Below, piece after piece: positions 5,958-12,624 of a stretch of DNA of 19,310 nt (position 1 is its first letter; every line of letters starts with the position of its first letter). Origin of the DNA: Thermodesulfobacteriales bacterium (GTDB lineage Bacteria > Desulfobacterota_D > UBA1144 > Nemesobacterales > UBA2774); contig SPCL01000023.1 in assembly GCA_004525335.1 (NCBI GenBank), positions 1 through 19,310 of the forward strand, written 5' to 3'. Below the pieces are notes generated by a model, which saw only the letters and a program-made list of their open reading frames with translations, did not search any database and was not told the origin of the DNA. A program made the translations under genes and the position numbers.

Positions 5958-7271
5958 ATGGCTAGAGCAATAAAAGTACGGGAAAAACCCGCACCAAAAG
6001 AAACTAATGAAGAAACCATTTTACTCAATCTGAACGATCTAAGAGAGACAAAGAGCGTAGAATTGATGAAAATGGCAAGGGAGCTTGAGATTGAAGAAGC
6101 TTCCAAGATGACCAAGCAGGACATTATTATTGCGATTCTTAGGGCGCAAAGCGAAAATGAAGGCGTAATTTTTGCAGAAGGTGTACTAGAAATACTATCT
6201 GAAGGATATGGCTTTTTAAGGTCTCCAAAATACAGCTACCTTCCAGGACCAGACGATATATACGTCTCTAAATCACAGATACGCTCATTTAACCTAAGAA
6301 CGGGCGATACCGTGGGTGGACAAGTTCGCTTACCAAGAGAAGGTGAGAAGAACCTAGCACTTTTAAAAATACAGGAAGTTAACTTTGATCCTCCCGAAGT
6401 TTGTAGAGAGCGCGTAGCGTTTGAGAACCGTGTTCCTCTTCATCCTGAAGAAAAGATCCTGCTGGAGTACGATCCGGAGGAATTTTGCAGTAGAGTAATG
6501 GACTTATTTATTCCGATTGGTAAAGGCCAGAGAGCTGTGATTGTTGCCCCACCCAGAACGGGAAAAACTATACTACTGCAGAGAATTGCAAACGCAATTA
6601 CACAAAATAACCCTGAAATAGTGCTAATCGTACTTCTTATTGACGAGCGTCCTGAGGAAGTAACAGATATGGACCGCTCTGTTGTAGGAGAGGTTGTGAG
6701 CTCTACATTTGACGAGCCTGCTCAGCGACATATACAGGTTGCCGATATGGTGATTGAGAAAGCGAAAAGATTAGTAGAACACGGCAAAGACGTTGTTATT
6801 CTACTCGACAGTCTCACTAGGCTCGCACGGGCAAGCAACACCGTTAGCCCTTCCAGCGGGAGAGTGCTTTCAGGTGGTATGGAGGCAAGCGCACTTCAGA
6901 AACCAAAAAGATTTTTTGGTGCGGCTAGAAACACTGAAGAAGGCGGCAGTCTTACTATCATAGCAACAGCGCTGATCGATACCGGCAGCAGAATGGACGA
7001 GGTTATCTTTGAAGAATTTAAAGGAACTGGAAACATGGAATGCTACCTCGACAGGCGACTTGCTGATAAGAGAATATTTCCAGCTATTGATTTACAGCGC
7101 TCTGGAACCAGAAAAGAGGAGCTTCTGTTAAGTGAAGAAGTGCTTAACAAAGTTTGGCTCTTAAGAAAGGTTCTAAATCCTATGAATACAACTGAGGCTA
7201 TGGAATTCTTGCTGGATAAAATGAGCGGCACTAAATCCAACAAAGAATTTTTCAATATGATGAACGGCTAA
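5958..7271 (+). CDS. rho: Transcription termination factor Rho
   Basis: Rho is the hexameric RNA-dependent ATPase that loads on unstructured C-rich nascent RNA and terminates transcription. At 437 residues it has the standard architecture. A Rho_N helical domain covers about 22-64 (LNLNDLRETKSVELMKMARE). A cold-shock-like RNA-binding domain covers about 72-140 (EILSEGYGFLRSP, LPGPDDIYVS). The ATPase core has Walker A APPRTGKT at 197-204, LIDERPEEVTDM at about 228-238, Walker B VVILLDS at 279-285, the Q-loop region PSSGRVLSGGMEASAL at about 298-313 and the R-loop area EFKGTGNMECYLDRRL. The bicyclomycin-contact segments look intact. The start is ATG at 5958, about 9 nt after AAGGA. The long leader fits autoregulation as known for rho in other bacteria, although no leader peptide is evident. 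Nested hairpins begin at the stop codon. Confidence 0.98.
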   Translation: MARAIKVREKPAPKETNEETILLNLNDLRETKSVELMKMARELEIEEASKMTKQDIIIAILRAQSENEGVIFAEGVLEILSEGYGFLRSPKYSYLPGPDDIYVSKSQIRSFNLRTGDTVGGQVRLPREGEKNLALLKIQEVNFDPPEVCRERVAFENRVPLHPEEKILLEYDPEEFCSRVMDLFIPIGKGQRAVIVAPPRTGKTILLQRIANAITQNNPEIVLIVLLIDERPEEVTDMDRSVVGEVVSSTFDEPAQRHIQVADMVIEKAKRLVEHGKDVVILLDSLTRLARASNTVSPSSGRVLSGGMEASALQKPKRFFGAARNTEEGGSLTIIATALIDTGSRMDEVIFEEFKGTGNMECYLDRRLADKRIFPAIDLQRSGTRKEELLLSEEVLNKVWLLRKVLNPMNTTEAMEFLLDKMSGTKSNKEFFNMMNG

Positions 7272-7305
7272 TTTCGTTAGAAATTAATCCCTCCAAGTTA
7301 ATTTC
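7269..7305 (+). promoter_or_regulatory. Mutually exclusive hairpins at the rho 3' end
   Basis: Three complementary segments follow one another. TAATTTC (7269-7275, starting at the rho TAA) can pair with GAAATTA (7280-7286) over a GTTA loop. The same middle segment, extended to GAAATTAA (7280-7287), can instead pair perfectly with TTAATTTC (7298-7305) over a 10-nt C-rich loop. No T-run follows either stem, so this is not a standard intrinsic terminator. It could protect the rho mRNA 3' end or switch read-through into ggt. Confidence 0.5.
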
Positions 7306-7310
7306 ATCTG

Positions 7311-7359
7311 ATTGCAAGAAGTTTCCGATATTGCAAGATTCGGGTTGCAAAGATATTCT
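7311..7359 (+). promoter_or_regulatory. Candidate ggt promoter with three TTGCAA palindromes
   Basis: TTGCAA occurs at 7312-7317, 7331-7336 and 7345-7350. The middle copy is a usable -35 (4 of 6 matches) placed exactly 17 bp before TATTCT (7354-7359), and the third copy lies in the spacer. TTGCAA is its own reverse complement, so the trio could be operator half-sites. If used, transcription would start about 2 nt before the ggt ATG. Confidence 0.35.
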
Positions 7360-7367
7360 ATCCTCTA

Positions 7368-9101
7368 ATGTTTATCTTAAACACTTTCTCAAAATTTAGT
7401 TTCTTTCTCTTACTAGTAGCAATATCCGCAGCCCAAACATTCTCAAAAGAAGATCCGCTATATAGTGGCAAAGCGCGGTTCCACCCGGTGGTTGCCAAAA
7501 ACGCAATGGTAGCGTCAGAAAACAGCTACGCAACAAACGCCGGACTTCAGGTTTTAAAAGAAGGCGGTAACGCGGTTGATGCAGCTGTGACAATAGGTTT
7601 TACATTAGCAGTCACTTTCCCTAGAGCGGGCAATTTAGGTGGTGGTGGTTTCATGCTGGTATACCTAGCGGAGAAAGATGAGGTCATCTCCATCGACTAT
7701 AGAGAAAAGGCTCCTTTACAAGCAAGCCGAGATATGTTTTTAGATCAAGAAGGTAATGTCGATAAGGAGAAATCTCAAAACAGCATACTATCAGCCGGTG
7801 TACCCGGGACTGTCGCAGGACTTACATTAGCTCTAGAAAAATACGGGACGATTTCCCTTGAACGAGCGCTTCAACCTGCCATAAAATTAGCCCAAAATGG
7901 ATTCCCTGTAGATCATGAGCTTAGCAAATCGCTCGGTCAGGCAAAAAAACGTATGGAAAAGTCGCCTGCGAGCATGGAAATCTTCTACAAAGAAAATGGC
8001 GCCCCTTATGAAGAAGGGGAGCTTCTTACTCAAGAAGATTTGGCATGGAGTTTAAAACAAATTTCTAAAAACGGATCCAAAGCATTTTATAACGGAGCTA
8101 TATCCAAAAAGATTGACTCTTTCATGAAACAAAATGGCGGACTAATAAGATCTCATGATTTAAAAAATTATAAGGCAGTTACACGTAAGCCTGTAGAAGG
8201 AAGTTATCGAGGATATGAGATTTACTCTATGCCCCCTCCAAGCTCGGGCGGGGTTCATCTAATACAAATGTTAAATATTCTTGAGCAATTCCCTCTCTCT
8301 TCATTTGGTCATAACACAGCTAAAACAATACACATTTTTGCTGAAACAATGAAGCATGCTTATGCCGACCGTTCAAAACACCTTGGTGATCCTGATTTTT
8401 CTCCTATTCCAATATCCGGACTTATATCTAAGAAATATGCCGAGTCAATAAAAGAACGAATCAACATGAAGAGAGCTACTCCTAGCAATGAAATATTGCC
8501 AGGAGACCCTGGTGCTCAGGAGGGAATCAATACAACTCATTTCTCTGTAATGGATGGCGAAGGAAATGCGGTCTCTAACACTTACACGCTTAATTTTAGC
8601 TATGGGTCCAAAATCACTGTTCCCGGAACGGGGATTTTGCTAAATAACGAAATGGATGATTTCTCAGCTAAACCCGGAAGCCCTAACGCATATGGACTTG
8701 TTGGAGGGAAATTAAATGCTATTGCTCCTGATAAAAGGATGCTGAGCTCAATGAGTCCTACAATTGTGATGAAAGACGGGAGACCTTTTCTTGTTACAGG
8801 AAGCCCCGGAGGGAGTAGAATTATCACCACAGTGCTTCAAATAATCGTAAATGTAATTGATTTCAATATGAATATCTCTGAGGCTACAAATGCTGTAAGA
8901 GTACACCATCAATGGCTGCCAGATGTGCTGAATGTAGAAACAGGTCTGAGTGAGGATACGATAAACATCTTAAGAGAGATGGGATATAAAGTTGAAATAG
9001 GAAGCACAATTGGTGTGGCAGAAAGCATTATTAAAAAAGGAGATTATCTCTACGGCGCTTCTGATCCTAGAAGGCCTGGTGGCTTAACGGCAGGATACTA
9101 G
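7368..9101 (+). CDS. ggt: Gamma-glutamyltransferase / glutathione hydrolase (periplasmic)
   Basis: This N-terminal nucleophile hydrolase cleaves the gamma-glutamyl bond of glutathione and related compounds in the periplasm, salvaging glutamate and cysteinylglycine. The 577 residues begin with a Sec signal peptide (hydrophobic 9-22, SAAQTFS cut region). The precursor should self-cleave before T389 in NTTHFSVMDGEGNAVSNTYTLN, which makes T389 the catalytic N-terminus of the small subunit. Substrate contacts expected for the family are present: YREKAP with R112, PPPSSGGVH at about 290-297 and GSPGGSRI at 478-485. The stretch YGLVGGKLNAIAPDKRM matches the lid-loop region of the Escherichia-type enzyme (known family feature). 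The start is ATG at 7368, the only one that keeps the signal peptide. It lacks a clear ribosome site and may be nearly leaderless. It lies 96 bp after rho, and its TAG overlaps the nadA TAG tail to tail. Confidence 0.96.
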   Translation: MFILNTFSKFSFFLLLVAISAAQTFSKEDPLYSGKARFHPVVAKNAMVASENSYATNAGLQVLKEGGNAVDAAVTIGFTLAVTFPRAGNLGGGGFMLVYLAEKDEVISIDYREKAPLQASRDMFLDQEGNVDKEKSQNSILSAGVPGTVAGLTLALEKYGTISLERALQPAIKLAQNGFPVDHELSKSLGQAKKRMEKSPASMEIFYKENGAPYEEGELLTQEDLAWSLKQISKNGSKAFYNGAISKKIDSFMKQNGGLIRSHDLKNYKAVTRKPVEGSYRGYEIYSMPPPSSGGVHLIQMLNILEQFPLSSFGHNTAKTIHIFAETMKHAYADRSKHLGDPDFSPIPISGLISKKYAESIKERINMKRATPSNEILPGDPGAQEGINTTHFSVMDGEGNAVSNTYTLNFSYGSKITVPGTGILLNNEMDDFSAKPGSPNAYGLVGGKLNAIAPDKRMLSSMSPTIVMKDGRPFLVTGSPGGSRIITTVLQIIVNVIDFNMNISEATNAVRVHHQWLPDVLNVETGLSEDTINILREMGYKVEIGSTIGVAESIIKKGDYLYGASDPRRPGGLTAGY

Positions 9102-10063
9102 CTAGTTACTTCTAACATACGTTCTATTGATCTTTTTGCTTTAAGCGCTGTCTCGAGTGGAACTTTTACTTCATAAATCTCTTCTTCAAGAGACTGTAGA
9201 ACCTTGGGAAGTGTAATCATCTTCATATACTTACAAACAGCATTCTCTCTTGCAGGATGAAACTTTTTGTCTGGATTGGCCTTTCTCAGTGGGTATAGCA
9301 TTCCGGTCTCAGTCGCAATAATAAATTCTTTGGACACAGACTCCTTAACATGCTTAATCATGCCCCCTGTAGAGAGAAACTTTACATTCCCATTGCCGTT
9401 ACCATTTTCAGTGCAAGCACCGTTTTCAACCTGGTACATTAAATTTGTTGTGCATCCGCACTCCGGATGTATTATCATCTCTGCTTCAGGATGTGATTCC
9501 TGCATTTCATCTAAGTCCTGCTTTCTTATCCCAGCATGAACATGGCACTCCCCGGGCCAAATATCAATCTTCCTACCTGTTACCTTAGCGGCATATGCCC
9601 CTAGGAACATGTCAGGCAAGAACAGAATCTCTTTACCCTCTGGTATCGAGTTAATTATCTGTACGGCGTTTGCTGAGGTACAGCAATAATCACTGAGAGC
9701 TTTTACTTCTGCTGTTGTATTTACATAAGAGACAACAACTGCATTGGGATTTTCTTTCTTCCAGTCCTCTAACTGTTCCGCATTAATGGTGTCAGCAAGT
9801 GAACAGCCGGCTTTCTCATCGGGAATCAGCACTTTTTTATCCGGAGATATTATTGAAGCCGTCTCTGCCATAAAATGTACTCCGCAGAAAATTATCATAT
9901 CGGCTTGAGTCTTGGCGGCTTCTCGAGAAAGTGACAAAGAATCACCTGTGAAGTCAGCTATATCCTGGACTTCGGGAAGTTGGTAATTGTGGGCTAAAAT
10001 CACTGCATTTTTTTGTTTTTTTAGCCTTTTTATTTCTTCTTCAACCCTTTTTCTATCTTTCAT
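9098..10063 (-). CDS. nadA: Quinolinate synthase NadA
   Basis: NadA condenses iminoaspartate (made by NadB) with dihydroxyacetone phosphate to give quinolinate in de novo NAD synthesis. The 321 residues carry the family blocks AVILAHNYQLPEVQDIADF, DSLSLSREAA, DEKAGCSLADT, YVNTTAEVKALSDYCCTSANA and LPDMFLGAY. The three likely [4Fe-4S] ligands, by position in known NadA, are C87 (EKAGCSLA), C173 (WPGECHVH) and C277 (ENAVCKYM). Additional cysteines in HPECGCTT (202, 204) are not expected cluster ligands. A Gly-Asn run (ENGNGNGNVKF, about 219-229) enlarges the loop after HPECGCTTNLMYQVENG. The start is ATG at 10063. It is the last gene of nadB-nadC-nadA, 36 bp after nadC, and its stop codon overlaps that of ggt. 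Confidence 0.97.
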   Translation of the reverse strand: MKDRKRVEEEIKRLKKQKNAVILAHNYQLPEVQDIADFTGDSLSLSREAAKTQADMIIFCGVHFMAETASIISPDKKVLIPDEKAGCSLADTINAEQLEDWKKENPNAVVVSYVNTTAEVKALSDYCCTSANAVQIINSIPEGKEILFLPDMFLGAYAAKVTGRKIDIWPGECHVHAGIRKQDLDEMQESHPEAEMIIHPECGCTTNLMYQVENGACTENGNGNGNVKFLSTGGMIKHVKESVSKEFIIATETGMLYPLRKANPDKKFHPARENAVCKYMKMITLPKVLQSLEEEIYEVKVPLETALKAKRSIERMLEVTS

Positions 10064-10099
10064 ATATTTACATCAATCCGTAAAAGTTTAAGAAGATAA

Positions 10100-10945
10100 T
10101 TATACCATATAGAGGGATATATCTAAAGCCGGTGAGGAATGGGTAATAGCCCCAACAGAGATGTAATCAACCCCCGTCTCTGTAATATTTGCGATAGTGT
10201 CCAGAGTTATACCACCTGAGGCTTCGGTAAGGGCCTTCTTGTTTATCATCTTAACAGCTTCTTTCATCATTGAAATATTCATGTTGTCCAACATGATAAT
10301 ATCTGCCCCTGCACTAAGGGCTTCCTTGACCTCATCAAGAGTTGATGTTTCGACTTCGATTTTAAATTCGTCTTGGTATTTTGAACGCACGATTTGAACT
10401 GCATTTGAAATACCGCCTGCAAAATTTATGTGATTGTCTTTGATTAAAACCAAATCATATAATCCGAAACGGTGATTCTGAGCTCCTCCTGCTAAAACCG
10501 CATATTTATCCAACACCCTGAGTCCTGGGGCAGTTTTTCTGGTGTCTAGTATTTTAGTTTTAGACCCTTTAACTGCATCTACATATAGCGAGGTAGCAGT
10601 TGCAATCCCTGACATCCTTTGTAGAAGATTGAGAGCCAAACGCTCCCCCGTAAGTACGGCACGTACTGTAGCTTTAATTCTTAAAATTTCCTGACCGGGC
10701 GTTACTCTGTCCCCGTCATTTGAATTTCGAGAAAAAGAAACCTCTGGGTCCAATTCTTGAAAAACTCTTTTTGCTATAGGAATACCGGCTATTATGCCCT
10801 TCTCTTTAGCAATTATTTGGGCTTCACATTTAGCATCCGGGGGGAAAATTGTATCTGTTGTAATATCACCCGACCCAACATCTTCGTTGAGTGCATTTTT
10901 AATGATAGAATCAATCTTATCCCAATCCATTTGAATATTATTCAT
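10100..10945 (-). CDS. nadC: Nicotinate-nucleotide pyrophosphorylase (carboxylating) NadC
   Basis: NadC converts quinolinate and PRPP to nicotinate mononucleotide, the third step of de novo NAD synthesis. At 281 residues it is the usual length. Visible motifs are the N-terminal EDVGSGDITTDT (21-32) and ERLALNLLQRMSGIAT (101-116). TRKTAPGLR at 135-143 and HRFGLYDLVLIKDNH at 158-172 bind phosphoribosyl and quinolinate. VETSTLDEVKEALSAGADIIMLDNM and EASGGITLDTI carry the barrel acidic and glycine residues. The start is ATG at 10945, giving M-N-N-I-Q and then the first helix. It starts 12 bp after the nadB stop and nadA follows 36 bp after it, so the three genes should be one message. Confidence 0.97.
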   Translation of the reverse strand: MNNIQMDWDKIDSIIKNALNEDVGSGDITTDTIFPPDAKCEAQIIAKEKGIIAGIPIAKRVFQELDPEVSFSRNSNDGDRVTPGQEILRIKATVRAVLTGERLALNLLQRMSGIATATSLYVDAVKGSKTKILDTRKTAPGLRVLDKYAVLAGGAQNHRFGLYDLVLIKDNHINFAGGISNAVQIVRSKYQDEFKIEVETSTLDEVKEALSAGADIIMLDNMNISMMKEAVKMINKKALTEASGGITLDTIANITETGVDYISVGAITHSSPALDISLYMV

Positions 10946-10957
10946 GTCAATTTCAAC

Positions 10958-12556
10958 TTAAACCGGCGCAAATGAAGGGTTCTTTCCCTTTGTGATTACT
11001 ATATGATTTCCCCAACTCTTTTCTTCCTGAGGATAATCCTCTCTTATATGTACCCCCCTTGATTCCTCTCTAATGAGTGAGGAGCGTGCAATGAGGAGTG
11101 ATACGTCAATCACCATTTGAAGCTTAAGTCTATAGTACCCTGAAAATTCCCCTAGAGACTGTGAAATCTCTTCTATCTTATTTATGGCACTTTGAACTCC
11201 TTCTCCAGTTCTCACAATTCCCACATCACTGTTTAACACCTGTGATATAGTTTTTTTATATTCTAGCAGTGCCGTTGATTGAGACTCTGAATATTCAAAA
11301 TCAAGTTCACTCTTGAGCAGATCGGCCAGATCATAAGTTGTATTGGTATCATCATTTAGAGCTTGTAGCGCCCCGTCTACTGCTCTTTTTGCAAACACCA
11401 CACACTCAAGAAGTGAATTACTGGCCAACCTATTAGCTCCATGCACCCTAGTGCAGGCAACCTCTCCGCATGCAAATAATCCTTTAATATTTGTTTCGCC
11501 ATAAAGCCCTGTCCTAACACCACCTATCGTATAGTGAGCGGCAGGGGCAACAGGGATCAGATCTTTCGTAGGATCGACGCCATTTTTAATGCAAAAATTA
11601 TAGATGTTTGAGAACCTTTTTATTATATAGTCTGATTCTATATGCCTTAAGTCCAAATAAACGTTGTTATCGCCGGATTTATTCATTTCAAGAAATATCG
11701 AGCGAGAAACAATATCCCTTGGGGCCAGTTCTGAATACTCACTATACTCAGTCATAAATCTTTTCCCTTCATTATTTAATAGATATGCCCCTTCTCCTCT
11801 TAGAGCTTCGCTGATGAGAAAACTCTCTCCCTTCTCGCTATAAAATGCTGTCGGATGAAACTGCATAAACTCCATATCTGTAATCTCTGCCCCAGCTTGA
11901 TACGAAAGGGCTATCCCTTCTCCGACTGAACCTTTGGGATTGGTAGTTCTTTTATAAAGAGCCGAGGCTCCTCCAGTAGCAAGTATTGTGGACTTAGAAT
12001 ATATTAATGAAGGTGTGAAATTTTGGTCGAGAGCTAAAGCTCCGAAACAGTTCTTGTTGTCTAACAAGAACTTAATTACTCCGGTATTTTCAACTTTTGT
12101 AATCGAGGGATTTTTTTCAACAGCAGCAATCAGAAATCTTACCATCTCTCTTCCGGTTGAAGTGCCGCCTGCATGAAGAACACGCCTTTTCGTATGGCCC
12201 CCTTCAAGACTGAGCTCAAGACCACCTTCTGCAGTATCAAATTCCATGCCTAGAGCTATTAAGTCTATAACCCTATCTCTGCCCTCTTCAACAAGAATTT
12301 CAACTGCTTCTCTATTGCAAAGCCCTCTTCCAGCTCTGAGCGTATCTTCGACATGAAACCAGGTTGAGTCCTCTGGATCCATCGCTGCAGCGATGCCGCC
12401 CTGCGCCCAAAATGAATTGCTTTCTTCAATAGTCGACTTAGTGAGTAGAATTACTTTACCAAACCTTGATGCATAGAGTGCCGCGTAAAGGCCTGCTAAA
12501 CCGCTTCCGATTATTAAAAAATCTGTATGGGTTTTGACTAAGTCCTTTTTGTTCAT
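10958..12556 (-). CDS. nadB: L-aspartate oxidase NadB
   Basis: NadB is an FAD enzyme that oxidises L-aspartate to iminoaspartate, the first step of NAD synthesis, and can use oxygen or fumarate as acceptor. The 532 residues include the dinucleotide-binding motif DFLIIGSGLAGLYAAL (12-27, GSGLAG). The succinate-dehydrogenase-like flavoprotein blocks are SNSFWAQGGIAAAMDPEDS, GGTSTGREMVRFL, ILATGGASALYKRTTNP, VAPAAHYTIGGVRTG and CGEVACTRVHGANRLASNSLLECVVF. A C-terminal helical domain follows (SLLIARSSLIREESRGVHIREDYP). Presence of EFMQFHPTAFY and HYTIGG fits the flavoprotein active site. The start is ATG at 12556, with no obvious ribosome site. It lies 68 bp after glnD on the same strand, and I saw no convincing promoter or terminator in that gap, so co-transcription with glnD is possible. 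Confidence 0.97.
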   Translation of the reverse strand: MNKKDLVKTHTDFLIIGSGLAGLYAALYASRFGKVILLTKSTIEESNSFWAQGGIAAAMDPEDSTWFHVEDTLRAGRGLCNREAVEILVEEGRDRVIDLIALGMEFDTAEGGLELSLEGGHTKRRVLHAGGTSTGREMVRFLIAAVEKNPSITKVENTGVIKFLLDNKNCFGALALDQNFTPSLIYSKSTILATGGASALYKRTTNPKGSVGEGIALSYQAGAEITDMEFMQFHPTAFYSEKGESFLISEALRGEGAYLLNNEGKRFMTEYSEYSELAPRDIVSRSIFLEMNKSGDNNVYLDLRHIESDYIIKRFSNIYNFCIKNGVDPTKDLIPVAPAAHYTIGGVRTGLYGETNIKGLFACGEVACTRVHGANRLASNSLLECVVFAKRAVDGALQALNDDTNTTYDLADLLKSELDFEYSESQSTALLEYKKTISQVLNSDVGIVRTGEGVQSAINKIEEISQSLGEFSGYYRLKLQMVIDVSLLIARSSLIREESRGVHIREDYPQEEKSWGNHIVITKGKNPSFAPV

Positions 12557-12624
12557 GTTATTAATTGTAGAATCTAATTTATTGATATGAAGAATGTTGT
12601 ATGGACTCGAAGCTATAGTAGAAA

